Source of the DNA: Eubacteriales bacterium
GTDB taxonomy: Bacteria > Bacillota > Clostridia > Lachnospirales > Lachnospiraceae
Assembly: GCA_030524225.1 (NCBI GenBank)
Contig: JAUNGV010000004.1
Coordinates: 16,796-80,795 of the forward strand
DNA: 64,000 nt
Direction of reading: 5' to 3'
Position 1 is the first letter of the stretch, and each line of letters begins with the position of its first letter. The translations under genes were made by a program, and so were the position numbers. Under the pieces are notes generated by a model. It was not told the DNA's origin. It worked only from the letters and a program-made list of their open reading frames with translations, and ran no database searches. Below, in pieces: positions 45,466 to 54,045 of this stretch.

Positions 45466-46641
45466 ATGACCGGATGGAATAGAGTAGGGCGGCGGATAAT
45501 TGCCGCGGCGCTGATAACGGGATGCATGGGGCTGGCGGCCTGCGGAGGAGCGGCAGGGAACGGATCGGACAAGAGATCGCAGACGCAGGCGGAGGATTCG
45601 ACGGCCTACACGGAAGAGGGGCAGACGGCAGAGCAGGCACAGGAGTCTGCCGCCACGCAGAATGAGGAAGGACAGAGCGGAGAGGCGCTGGCGGGTGCGG
45701 CGTCTCAGGAACAGGGCGAGGCGCTCAACGCGGTGGACGCGGAAATTGAAATCAAATCCGTACAGACATCGGGTGACAATGTGGTGGAGATTCCGCTGTT
45801 CGTGACGCCGTCCGGGGAGAGCACCAAGAGCCTGGACGAGCTGAATAAGGAGGCGGAGAAACTCCAGAAGCTGTACGACGACGTGAAGGATGATGAGACG
45901 CAGTGGGTGGAGATCCGCTCGTATATCACGGAAGGGGAGCGGTATCTTCAGGTCACGGTGACCAGCAATACCTTTCCGACCTACGGTACGGAGGGGGATC
46001 TGATCACACTGGCGTATGACAAAAATACGGATACCGCCGTCACCAATCAGGAAGTCCTCAAGAGAGCGGGGCTGACGGGGGATGAGCTGAGCACCTACAC
46101 GAATCAGGCTTTTGGCCGGGCAGGAATGACGGGCAAGCTGGAGGAGACAGAGATGCAGGGATTCCGTCTCTCTGACGACGGGGCGGTGGAACTGATCTAT
46201 ATGAAGCTGCGTGTGGACGAGGGAACGGACTCGGGGGCATGGGACGGATTCTTTGCCTACGATCCGCAGGAGCAGACACTCTCCAAGCTGAGCTTCGGAA
46301 TGCTGGAGAACGGCGGGAGCGCTTCGGCGGGAGGATCGGAAGCGGCGGGCGGACAGGCCGAGGCGGCGGTCGAATACGGGGCCACCACTGCGGACGCCGC
46401 AGTGACAGCGACGACGTATGGCTATGTGATCGAGGCGGATACGGCCGCGAGGACGATCATGGTGGCGCAGGGATACAAAGAGCGGCCGACGGATCTGGAG
46501 GAGGCGAGAAGGAGCGCCCTGCTCTTTGAATACGGGGAGGCGCAGGTTCACGGAACGCCGGAGATTCAGGAGGGCATGGTCGTCTATTTTACTTATCAGG
46601 CGGAAGAGGGCGGCCTGATGGTGACAGATCTGTTTTTCTGA
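45466..46641 (+). CDS. Lipoprotein with DUF4163/DUF3298-like domains
   Basis: 391-residue lipoprotein. Lipobox GLAAC puts the lipidated Cys at residue 26, then 55 residues of Glu/Gln/Ala-rich linker. The following 200 residues (VEIPLFVTPSGES, RYLQVTVTSNTFPTYGTEGDLITLAYDKNTD) resemble the DUF4163-DUF3298 pair of RsiV and PdaC-type surface proteins. A Gly/Ala-rich linker and a last domain with MVVYFTYQAEE follow. ATG at 45466 is preferred: GGAGG 11 bases upstream. A GTG at 45442 is possible. Role unknown. Confidence 0.8.
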   Translation: MTGWNRVGRRIIAAALITGCMGLAACGGAAGNGSDKRSQTQAEDSTAYTEEGQTAEQAQESAATQNEEGQSGEALAGAASQEQGEALNAVDAEIEIKSVQTSGDNVVEIPLFVTPSGESTKSLDELNKEAEKLQKLYDDVKDDETQWVEIRSYITEGERYLQVTVTSNTFPTYGTEGDLITLAYDKNTDTAVTNQEVLKRAGLTGDELSTYTNQAFGRAGMTGKLEETEMQGFRLSDDGAVELIYMKLRVDEGTDSGAWDGFFAYDPQEQTLSKLSFGMLENGGSASAGGSEAAGGQAEAAVEYGATTADAAVTATTYGYVIEADTAARTIMVAQGYKERPTDLEEARRSALLFEYGEAQVHGTPEIQEGMVVYFTYQAEEGGLMVTDLFF

Positions 46642-46742
46642 CCGGAGCGCGGAGCAGGCGGAAATCCCCGCGCGGAACAGTCGGATAGGGAAGTGCAAAA
46701 CGCGGCGGCAGAAGGAGAAACTGATCCGGGAAAACAGGCAAC

Positions 46743-46809
46743 TCTGATAAAAATCAGACAATTAGGAACAAAAGTTGCACTTGACTTTTAAAAACGGCTT
46801 TGATACGCT
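46743..46809 (+). promoter_or_regulatory. Promoter of the iron-siderophore importer operon with upstream palindrome
   Basis: TTGACT (46781-46786), 17-base spacer, TACGCT (46804-46809) with an extended TG (46801-46802). Just upstream is a perfect palindrome TCTGATAAAAATCAGA (46743-46758). It would produce a leader of about 215 bases. Confidence 0.6.
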
Positions 46810-46880
46810 ATGTAGGACGCGCGGTGTACATGACACGTAAGACCAGTCATGAACATCCACGTTCTTTTTTTGATCAAAAA

Positions 46881-46896
46881 TTAGTTATGACTAACC
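46881..46896 (+). promoter_or_regulatory. Candidate DtxR/IdeR-like box in the importer leader
   Basis: TTAGTTATGACTAACC keeps the TTAG and CTAACC halves of the DtxR/IdeR consensus but differs in the centre. The site lies about 70 bases downstream of the promoter, where it could act as a roadblock. The rest of the 46642-47030 gap shows nothing else. Confidence 0.35.
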
Positions 46897-47030
46897 ACGG
46901 AAATCCATGCGGGGATGAAAGCAGCGCGGAAACGGAGAACGCAGGATACCGGAAAGACAGGGCGGTCGCGGGAAGGGTATGGCGCTGGGACCAAAGCGTG
47001 AAAGTCAGAAAGGAAACAGAGGAAATCATA

Positions 47031-48038
47031 ATGCGCAGATGGGGAATTACAGGAATTTTATGTTTGCTGCTGCTGGTCTTGTCGGCTGTTTCGCTCTTTG
47101 TGGGCGTGATTGACATCGATCCGGCGGGACTGCTCGCAGGGGACACGCGGCAGATCAGGATTTTTATCCTTTCCAGACTGCCCAGACTGCTGGCGATCCT
47201 GTGTACGGGAACGGGGATGAGCGTGGCGGGGCTGATCATGCAGCAGCTGTGCATGAACAAGTTCGTCTCTCCGACAACGGGGGCGACGATTTCCTCGGCG
47301 CAGTTCGGCATTCTGCTGGCGCTGCTGTTTATGCCGGGATCGACGCTGTGGGGACGGGCTCTGTTCGCTTTTATATGCGCGATTGCCGGGACGTGGATTT
47401 TCGTCTGGTTTATCCAGCGGGTGCAGTTCAAGGATGTCGTGATGGTGCCTCTTGTGGGCATCATGTTCGGCAACATCATCGGAGGGGTGACAAACTTCCT
47501 GGCGTATCAGTATGAGATGACCCAGGCGCTCTCCTCCTGGCTCGTGGGACATTTCTCCCTGGTGGTCAAAGGAAATTATGAGCTGGTGTATCTGGCGCTT
47601 CCTCTTGTGGTCCTTGCGTTTGTCTACGCTAACCACTTCAATATCGTGGGAATGGGAAAAGAGTTTTCCAGCAATCTCGGGGTGAATTACAATCTCGTGC
47701 TTCTGGCCGGTCTGACCATTGCGGCGATGATTACCGCGAGCGTCGTGGTAGTGGTGGGCTCCATCTCGTATATCGGACTGATTGTTCCGAACGTGGTGGC
47801 GATGTTCAAGGGAGATAAAATCCGAGGCACACTGGTCGACACGGCGCTGTTCGGGGCGATCTTCGTGCTGGTCTGCGACATGGTCGGAAGAGTCGTAATC
47901 GCGCCGTACGAGCTGCCGATCGAGCTGATTATCGGCATCCTGGGAAGCATACTGTTCGTGGGGCTCCTCCTGTACCGTCTCAATCACGGCAGGAAGGCGA
48001 TCCGGATCGGAGAAAGAAGGGGAGGGACGCAGCGATGA
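47031..48038 (+). CDS. FecCD-type siderophore ABC permease 1
   Basis: 335-residue permease of the vitamin B12/iron-siderophore importer family, eight to ten membrane segments. Family marks: RLPRLLAILCTGTGMSVAGLIMQ and QLCMNKFVSPTTGAT near residue 55-85, and SISYIGLIVPNVVAMF near 245. ATG at 47031 has AGAGGA eight bases upstream. First gene of an operon with a second permease, an ATPase and a binding protein, closest in organisation to the petrobactin-type YclNOPQ/FatDCB systems. Confidence 0.92.
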   Translation: MRRWGITGILCLLLLVLSAVSLFVGVIDIDPAGLLAGDTRQIRIFILSRLPRLLAILCTGTGMSVAGLIMQQLCMNKFVSPTTGATISSAQFGILLALLFMPGSTLWGRALFAFICAIAGTWIFVWFIQRVQFKDVVMVPLVGIMFGNIIGGVTNFLAYQYEMTQALSSWLVGHFSLVVKGNYELVYLALPLVVLAFVYANHFNIVGMGKEFSSNLGVNYNLVLLAGLTIAAMITASVVVVVGSISYIGLIVPNVVAMFKGDKIRGTLVDTALFGAIFVLVCDMVGRVVIAPYELPIELIIGILGSILFVGLLLYRLNHGRKAIRIGERRGGTQR

Positions 48039-49129
48039 ATACGGCGGGAAAGACGGCAGAAAGCGCAGTGTCAGGCGCGGCGAATACAGCGGCAGACAGG
48101 GCGGTAAGGACAGCGGCGTATGCGGCAGGAAATACGGCGGCAAAGACAGAAGCACGCCGGGCGATAAGCAGGCGCAATACCGGAAAACTGCTGCTTCTGC
48201 TGGCATTCGCCGCACTGGTCTGTATCCTCTATATGGTGGTTGGCGTCAGATGGGGGAATGAGAAGCTCGTGGCGTATGCGATGAAAATCAGAACGCCCAA
48301 GCTGATCGTCATGGTGATTACGGCGTTTGCGATCGGAGCGGCCTCTATTGTGTTCCAGACCGTGATCGGCAATACGATTGTCACGCCGTGCCTGCTGGGA
48401 ATGAATTCCCTGTACACGCTGATTCACACGGCGGTTGTGTTTGCGGCGGGGGCGGGGAGTCTGCTGGCCCGAAACGCAAACGTCTCCTTTGTGGTGGATC
48501 TGGCGATCATGGGAGCCGTGGCGACGATTGTATACAGTTATCTCTTCCGCAAGACGAAAAACAACGTTCTGTACGTGCTGCTGATCGGAACCGTGCTCAC
48601 CTCGTTTTTCTCCAGTATTCAGACGACGATGACGAGAATTATGGATCCGAATGAGTATGAGAGTCTGTTGGCCACGCTCGTAGCGAGCTTTTCCAATATC
48701 AACAGCGAGGTGATTGTGATCTCGCTCGTACTGCTGGTCATTCTCGGATTGTCGCTGCGCAGGGAACTGGCACTGCTGGACGTGCTCCAGCTGGGGAAGG
48801 CGCAGGCGATCAATCTGGGGGTGGACTATGACCGCTGTATCCGGAGGCTTCTGCTGGGAGTGACGCTGTGCATCGCGGTGGCGACGGCGATGGTGGGACC
48901 GATTTCCTTCCTGGGTCTGATTATTGCGAATCTGGCAAGGCAGCTCCTGCAGACGTACCGTCACAGCCAGCTCGTCCTCGGCTCGGCGCTGATCGGCATG
49001 GCGGTTCTGATCGGAGGGCAGCTCCTGGTGGAGCATGTTTTCTCCTATATGATTCCGGTCAGTGTTTTTATCACGGTGGGCGGCGGCGTGTATTTCCTGT
49101 ACCTGCTGCTGACACAGAAAAAGGCGTGA
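48035..49129 (+). CDS. FecCD-type siderophore ABC permease 2
   Basis: 364-residue partner permease. It starts on an ATG overlapping the previous stop by four bases. The first 46 residues are an Ala/Thr/Asn/Arg-rich extension not usual for the family. The rest has the family segments RTPKLIVMVITAFAIGAASIVFQ, VTPCLLGMNSLYTL and PISFLGLIIANLARQL. Confidence 0.9.
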   Translation: MNTAGKTAESAVSGAANTAADRAVRTAAYAAGNTAAKTEARRAISRRNTGKLLLLLAFAALVCILYMVVGVRWGNEKLVAYAMKIRTPKLIVMVITAFAIGAASIVFQTVIGNTIVTPCLLGMNSLYTLIHTAVVFAAGAGSLLARNANVSFVVDLAIMGAVATIVYSYLFRKTKNNVLYVLLIGTVLTSFFSSIQTTMTRIMDPNEYESLLATLVASFSNINSEVIVISLVLLVILGLSLRRELALLDVLQLGKAQAINLGVDYDRCIRRLLLGVTLCIAVATAMVGPISFLGLIIANLARQLLQTYRHSQLVLGSALIGMAVLIGGQLLVEHVFSYMIPVSVFITVGGGVYFLYLLLTQKKA

Positions 49130-49193
49130 AGAAGAAAGGGCAGATATGACCTCCCTGTCTGATGCCATGGAGGATACACCGTATGATCGCATC

Positions 49194-49263
49194 GCAGAAA
49201 CCGCCTGCGCGGATTTCTGTTTGCGGCGCCGTAGTTCCTGCGGCAGAAAGGAAATTATTCTTT
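49194..49263 (+). promoter_or_regulatory. Second-type leader motif (ACCGCCTGCGCGGA), before the importer ATPase
   Basis: GCAGAAA/TTTCTGT outer stem (49194-49200, 49214-49220) around the hairpin CCGC-CTGC-GCGG, then GCCGTAG/CTGCGGC (49228-49234, 49238-49244) just before AGAAAGGA. It is nearly the same as the leader at 60057, with a U-G pair in place of C-G. It lies in the permease-ATPase gap of the operon. Confidence 0.6.
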
Positions 49264-50016
49264 ATGTTTGTGGAAAATCTCACGAAGAAATATGACGGCA
49301 AAGCAGTGGTGAACGAGGTCAGCTTCACGATTCCCAAGGGAAAGGTACTCTCTCTGATCGGTCCGAACGGAGCGGGGAAATCCACGGTGATGGGAATGAT
49401 CTCGCGTCTGATCGCCCAGGATGATGGGGCGGTGGATTTCGAGGGCAGGGATCTGCGGCGATGGAAGAGCCGGGAGCTGGCACGGCGTCTCGCGATTCTG
49501 ACCCAGACAAACAATTCCCAGATGAAGCTGACGGTGGAGGAGCTCGTCGCCTTCGGCCGCTTTCCCTATTCCGGCAATCATCTGACGCAGGAGGATCGGG
49601 AGAAGATCGATCAGGCGATCCGCTATATGGAACTGGACGAGTTCAGGGATCAGTTTATCGACGAGCTCTCGGGCGGACAGCGGCAGCGGGCGTATATCGC
49701 CATGGTGATCGCGCAGGATACGGAGTACGTCCTGCTGGATGAGCCAACGAACAATCTCGATATTTATCACGCGACCAATATGATGAAAATTGTGCGCCGA
49801 CTCTGCGACGAACTGGGAAAGACGATGATTCTCGTACTGCACGAGATCAATTACGCCGCTTTTTACTCGGATTATATCTGTGCGTTTGTGGACGGCAGGG
49901 TCGCGAAATTCGGCACGGTGGAAGAGGTCATGACGAGAGAGAATCTGGCGGAGATCTACCGCGTGGATTTTGAAATCATGGAGATCAAAGGGAAACCTTT
50001 ATCTATATATTACTAA
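49264..50016 (+). CDS. Iron-siderophore ABC importer ATPase
   Basis: 250-residue ATPase. Walker A GPNGAGKS (33-40), Q-loop LTQTNNSQ, signature ELSGGQRQRAYIAM, Walker B YVLLDEPTNNLD. The MKLTVEELVAFGRFPYSGN segment is typical of FepC/FhuC-type importers. ATG at 49264 is the only start in frame; AAAGGA is 12 bases upstream, a rather long spacing. Energises uptake with the two permeases. Confidence 0.93.
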   Translation: MFVENLTKKYDGKAVVNEVSFTIPKGKVLSLIGPNGAGKSTVMGMISRLIAQDDGAVDFEGRDLRRWKSRELARRLAILTQTNNSQMKLTVEELVAFGRFPYSGNHLTQEDREKIDQAIRYMELDEFRDQFIDELSGGQRQRAYIAMVIAQDTEYVLLDEPTNNLDIYHATNMMKIVRRLCDELGKTMILVLHEINYAAFYSDYICAFVDGRVAKFGTVEEVMTRENLAEIYRVDFEIMEIKGKPLSIYY

Positions 50017-50025
50017 TCAACCCGC

Positions 50026-50159
50026 GATATTTGTGCCGGAGCGCCACAAATATCAGTGCGAAGCCGCCGCTGCTGCGGGAAAGGCTTGGCGGAGAGGGAA
50101 GGCGTACTGCTAAGAGCCGCGTCGTCCTGTTGCGAAAAGCGCTTCGGAACGGAGGTATT
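50026..50159 (+). promoter_or_regulatory. Leader RNA element (copy 4), ATPase/binding protein gap
   Basis: A 10-bp stem GATATTTGTG/CACAAATATC (50026-50035, 50045-50054) presents CCGGAGCG (50036-50043). It pairs with CGCTTCGG at 50140-50147, all eight positions with one G-U pair, so complementarity is kept in spite of the base change. The CTTC can also pair with the ribosome binding site GGAG through a G-U. It starts ten bases after the ATPase stop. Confidence 0.72.
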
Positions 50160-51395
50160 ATGAAAAAGAAACTGGCAATGATCCTGTGCACGGCGCTCAC
50201 TGCAGCGAGTCTGACGGCGTGCGGAAGCAGCGCGCAGAGCAGTGCGCAGCAGGAGGAGACGGCGGTCAGCGCCGAGACGGAGAATACCGCGCAGGAGAGC
50301 GCTGCGGAGGAAGCACAGAGCAGCGAACAGGCCGGGGCAGAGAGCAGCGCGCCGGAGAGCGACGGAGAGGAACAGCCGGAGACCATCACGATTACGGCGA
50401 AGGACGCAGGCGGAGAGGATACGCAGATCGAAGTTCCCTATGATCCGCAGAGGATCGCGATTCTGGATATGGCGGCGCTGGATATTCTGGATAATCTGGG
50501 ACTGGGGGAGCGTGTGGTCGGCACGGCGAACACGTCGATTGATTATCTGGCCTCCTATGCGGACAACGCGGAGATCGAGAATCTCGGAACGATCAAGGAG
50601 GCGGATCTGGAGGCGGTGATGGCCTGCGAGCCGGACATTATCTTTATCGGCGGACGCCTGAGCTCTTCCTATGACGCGCTGGCAGAGATCGCGCCGGTCG
50701 TCTATCTGGCGACGGATTCGGAGGTAGGACTCGTGGAGAGCGTCAACCGGAACGCCACGACGATCGCGAGCATTTTCGGTATGGAAGATGAGGTGGCGGA
50801 GAAGATGGCCGGCTTCCAGTCCAGAATCGATGCGCTGGCGGCGGTGGCAGACGGACAGGACGCCGTCGTGGGAATGTGCACGAGCGGCAGCTTTAATGTG
50901 CTCGGCAACGACGGACGGTGCTCGATCATCGGCAGAGAGATCGGATTCAATAACCTGAATGCGGACATGTCGTCGGGACGCGGCGGAAGCGGCAACGGAG
51001 GAAGCGGAAATAGCGGCGCACAGGGCGATGAGCAGAGCGGACAGGGCGGCAGCGCGGCGGCAGGCACTGAGAACGCGGCGGATGCAGCGAGCGCGCAGAG
51101 CGGAAACGGCAATGGCGGCGGCACCGCGACTCACGGCAACGAGGCGTCCTTTGAGCTGCTGGTGGAGCAGAATCCGGCGTACATTTTCGTGATGGACAGA
51201 GACGCGGCGATCGGAACCGAGGGCGCGGCGCTGGCGCAGGATATTATGAATAACGAGCTGGTGCAGGAGACGGATGCCTACCAGAACGATCATATCGTCT
51301 ATCTGGAGCATCCGGCGGTGTGGTACACGGCAGAGGGCGGCATTACCGCGCTTGACGTGATGCTCGCTGATCTGGAGAGCGCGCTTCTCAACTAA
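50160..51395 (+). CDS. Iron-siderophore ABC importer binding lipoprotein
   Basis: 411-residue periplasmic-binding-type lipoprotein. Lipobox SLTAC (Cys21), then a 55-residue Glu/Ser/Ala linker and the class III binding fold: PQRIAILDMAALDILDNLGLGERVVG, TIKEADLEAVMACEPDIIFIGGR and the C-terminal DVMLADLES. It matches the FatB/YclQ kind. A Gly/Ser/Asn/Gln/Ala-rich insertion (about residues 270-326) sits between the two lobes, so the protein is about 60 residues longer than normal. Last gene of the operon; delivers ferric siderophore to the permeases. Confidence 0.92.
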   Translation: MKKKLAMILCTALTAASLTACGSSAQSSAQQEETAVSAETENTAQESAAEEAQSSEQAGAESSAPESDGEEQPETITITAKDAGGEDTQIEVPYDPQRIAILDMAALDILDNLGLGERVVGTANTSIDYLASYADNAEIENLGTIKEADLEAVMACEPDIIFIGGRLSSSYDALAEIAPVVYLATDSEVGLVESVNRNATTIASIFGMEDEVAEKMAGFQSRIDALAAVADGQDAVVGMCTSGSFNVLGNDGRCSIIGREIGFNNLNADMSSGRGGSGNGGSGNSGAQGDEQSGQGGSAAAGTENAADAASAQSGNGNGGGTATHGNEASFELLVEQNPAYIFVMDRDAAIGTEGAALAQDIMNNELVQETDAYQNDHIVYLEHPAVWYTAEGGITALDVMLADLESALLN

Positions 51396-51443
51396 GATCT
51401 TCTCCGGGAAAGAGGACGGCGGCAGCGGCGGTCAAATTTCCGG

Positions 51444-51472
51444 TTGACAAATCGCCGGCGGGAATTTATACT
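51444..51472 (+). promoter_or_regulatory. trp operon promoter
   Basis: TTGACA (51444-51449), 17-base spacer, TATACT (51467-51472): near-consensus housekeeping promoter. Start of transcription would be about 51479, at the beginning of the T-box leader. Confidence 0.8.
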
Positions 51473-51478
51473 CAAACC

Positions 51479-51790
51479 AATTCAAACAGATAGTTTCCAC
51501 AAACCAATGACCGAGAGAAGTACGCATGGAATCATCTTTCAGAGAGCAGCCGGATGGTGCGAGGCCGCAGATGCGAAATGCCGAATGGACTCGGGAGGGC
51601 AGCTCGAGCCGTAACAGGGGTAGACGCTGACGGGTTCCTTACCCGTTACCAGAAAGGTGTACATGATAGTGTGCAGAAGAGAGCGGATGAAACGGCAGCG
51701 CGCCAGAGACAAGCGCTGACACGACATCAAGCTGGGTGGTATCGCAGGAGCTGATAAAGACCCCTGTCCCAGAAATGGGACAGGGGTTTT
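51479..51790 (+). promoter_or_regulatory. Trp-specific T-box leader with terminator
   Basis: Leader that senses uncharged tRNA-Trp. Stem I elements: AGTA near 51515, AGAGAGCAGCCGG, ATGGTGCGA, and the specifier TGG at 51584-51586 (followed by A). The T-box core is GGGTGGTATCGC (51734-51745), whose TGGT pairs with the tRNA ACCA end. The terminator is an 11-bp stem ACCCCTGTCCC/GGGACAGGGGT (51760-51787) then T. An uncharged tRNA should favour the antiterminator and switch on the seven trp genes. The rest of the gap 51396-51443 shows nothing. Confidence 0.9.
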
Positions 51791-51824
51791 CTTATACCCG
51801 CGAAGCGAAGAAAGGAGACCGCTT

Positions 51825-53291
51825 ATGTTAAAACCGGACACAACACAGATTCAGAAGCTGGCGCAGGAGGGATACAGCCTGATTCCGATCGCGCGGGAGG
51901 TTTACGCCGATGTGGCGACGCCGATCACCCTGCTGCGCAGGATTGCGGAGCGGAGCGACCGCTATTATCTGCTCGAAAGCGTGGAGGGCGGAGAGAAATG
52001 GGCACGGTATTCCTTTCTGGGCTTCGATCCAAGGCTTCGGATCTATGCCAGAGAGGGGCGGGTGACGACGGAGTGCGGCGGTCAGGAGCAGACGGTGGAG
52101 ACGGCGCAGCCCTTTGAGGAGGTCAGGAAGCTTCTGAAACGGTACCGCTCGCCGCGCATCGCGGATCTTCCTCCCTTCACCGGAGGTCTGGTCGGCTATT
52201 TCGCCTATGCGGTGCAGTCTTATGCGGAGCCTACGCTGCACCTGAGCCAGGGAGAGAACCACGATTTTGACCTGATGCTGTTTGATAAGGTCATTGCCTA
52301 CGATCATCTGCGGCAGAAAATCATCGTGATCGTCAATATGGAGACGGACAATTGTCTGGAGAATTACGGGCGGGCGGTTGAGGAGATCGCGGGACTCGTG
52401 CAGATGATCCGGGACGACAGGCCGCTGCAGACGCCTCGCAAGAAGCCTCTGAAAGTAGATTTTACCTGCAGCGTCAGCGAGCAGGAGTACCGGGATATGG
52501 TGGAGAGGACGAAACGCTATATCTATGACGGGGATATTTTTCAGGCGGTGATCTCCCGGCAGTTTTCGGCGCCGTTTACAGAGAGCCTGATCGACAGTTA
52601 CCGCGTTCTGCGGACGACAAATCCGTCGCCGTATATGGTTTATCTGAAAATCGACGAGACGGAGCTGATGTGCAGCTCGCCGGAGACGCTGGTGAGACTG
52701 CAGGACGGGAGGCTGACGACGTTTCCGGTGGCGGGATCACGGCCCAGGGGAGCGACGGAGGAAGAAGACGAAGCGCTCAGGGAAGATCTGCTCGCCGATG
52801 AAAAGGAGCTGGCGGAGCACAATATGCTGGTGGATCTGGGGCGCAACGATCTCGGAAAGATCTCCCGCTATCACAGCGTGGAGGTGAGCAAGTATCAGAT
52901 GATTCACCGCTACTCGCGGATCATGCACCTGTGCTCGCAGGTGGAGGGGGATATCCTGCCGGAGAGGGACGCCCTCGATGCGATTGCGGCGGTGCTGCCC
53001 GCAGGAACGCTCTCCGGCGCGCCAAAGATCCGGGCGAGCGAGATTATCGAGGAGATCGAGAACGTGCCCCGCGGTATTTACGGAGGAGCGCTGGGGTACA
53101 TCGATTTTACCGGCAATATGGATACCTGCATCGCCATCCGCATGGCGGAGAAGAAAAACGGACGCGTCTATGTGCAGGCGGGCGGCGGCATCGTGGCGGA
53201 TTCCGTGCCGGAGCGGGAGTACGAGGAGTCGGCAAACAAAGCGGCGGCGGTGATCAATGCGATCCGGCGCAGCCGGGAAGTGGAGGAATAG
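51825..53291 (+). CDS. trpE: Anthranilate synthase component I
   Basis: 488-residue chorismate-using subunit. The Trp feedback motif LLES is at residues 49-52, and the catalytic region has AGTLSGAPKIRA, GGALGYIDFTGNMDTCIAIRM and QAGGGIVADSVPE. It makes anthranilate with the glutaminase TrpG encoded next. ATG at 51825 has AAGGAG about seven bases upstream, right after the T-box terminator. Confidence 0.96.
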   Translation: MLKPDTTQIQKLAQEGYSLIPIAREVYADVATPITLLRRIAERSDRYYLLESVEGGEKWARYSFLGFDPRLRIYAREGRVTTECGGQEQTVETAQPFEEVRKLLKRYRSPRIADLPPFTGGLVGYFAYAVQSYAEPTLHLSQGENHDFDLMLFDKVIAYDHLRQKIIVIVNMETDNCLENYGRAVEEIAGLVQMIRDDRPLQTPRKKPLKVDFTCSVSEQEYRDMVERTKRYIYDGDIFQAVISRQFSAPFTESLIDSYRVLRTTNPSPYMVYLKIDETELMCSSPETLVRLQDGRLTTFPVAGSRPRGATEEEDEALREDLLADEKELAEHNMLVDLGRNDLGKISRYHSVEVSKYQMIHRYSRIMHLCSQVEGDILPERDALDAIAAVLPAGTLSGAPKIRASEIIEEIENVPRGIYGGALGYIDFTGNMDTCIAIRMAEKKNGRVYVQAGGGIVADSVPEREYEESANKAAAVINAIRRSREVEE

Positions 53292-53294
53292 GCG

Positions 53295-53891
53295 ATGATA
53301 CTTCTGATCGACAATTACGACAGCTTTTCCTACAACTTATTTCAGATGGTCGGCGGGATCTATCCCGAAATGAAGGTGATCCGCAACGACGCCATGAGTG
53401 TGGAGGAAATCGCGGCGCTGGGGGCGGAGGCGATTCTGCTCTCGCCGGGGCCGGGATATCCGGCGCAGGCCGGCGTCTGCGAGGAGGTGGTGCGCAGACT
53501 GTCCGGCACGACGCCGATCCTCGGTGTTTGTCTCGGGCATCAGGGAATCTGTGAGGCGTACGGGGCCAGTATTGTCCATGCGCGCAGACTGATGCACGGC
53601 AAGCAGAGTCAGGTGAGTGCGGATCTCTCCTCGCCGCTGTTTGCGGGACTGCCGCAGACATTCCGGGTGGCCAGATACCACTCGCTCGTCGCGGATGAGA
53701 GTACGCTTCCGGACTGCCTGAGAGTCACAGCCCGCACGGACGACGGGGAGATCATGGCGGTGGAACACCGGGAGTATCCAGTCTACGGGCTCCAGTTCCA
53801 TCCCGAATCGATCCTGACGGAGCACGGAGACCAGATCCTGCGCAACTTCGTCGATCTGGCGAGAGGAAACAGGCATGGAGCGCAGCCGTAA
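53295..53891 (+). CDS. trpG: Anthranilate synthase component II (glutamine amidotransferase)
   Basis: 198-residue class I amidotransferase: LIDNYDSFSYNL at the N-terminus, oxyanion LLSPGPGYP, catalytic Cys79 in GVCLGHQ, and His-Glu in FHPES. It supplies ammonia to TrpE; not fused to TrpD. Three bases after trpE, so coupled. Confidence 0.95.
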   Translation: MILLIDNYDSFSYNLFQMVGGIYPEMKVIRNDAMSVEEIAALGAEAILLSPGPGYPAQAGVCEEVVRRLSGTTPILGVCLGHQGICEAYGASIVHARRLMHGKQSQVSADLSSPLFAGLPQTFRVARYHSLVADESTLPDCLRVTARTDDGEIMAVEHREYPVYGLQFHPESILTEHGDQILRNFVDLARGNRHGAQP

Positions 53892-53925
53892 AAAGGCGGC
53901 GGCAATATTCTGACAGGAAGAAAAA

Positions 53926-54045
53926 GATTTGTGCTGGAGCGCCACAAATCACAACGCAAAATCAAAGATTTTGCTATACAGGGCAGACGCAAATCGGACA
54001 GTTGCGCCGCCTGTCGCGAGAATCGCTCCGGAATGGAGATTCATT
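53926..54045 (+). promoter_or_regulatory. Leader RNA element (copy 5), trpG/trpD gap
   Basis: An 8-bp stem GATTTGTG/CACAAATC (53926-53933, 53943-53950) presents CTGGAGCG (53934-53941), which pairs with CGCTCCGG at 54024-54031 (eight positions, one G-U). A GCAAAATC/GATTTTGC hairpin follows, then GGCAGACGCAAAT...GCCTGTCGCGAGAAT, almost the same as copy 1 at 8944-8985. CTCCGGAATGGAG overlaps the trpD ribosome binding site. It sits inside the trp operon. Confidence 0.72.

Noticed and set aside
46642..46660. Leader element after the lipoprotein gene (CCGGAGCG)
   Set aside because: No flanking stem and no downstream complement before the next RBS.
46743..46758. Fur box at the iron importer promoter
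   Set aside because: The palindrome TCTGATAAAAATCAGA does not match the Fur consensus GATAATGATTATC well.
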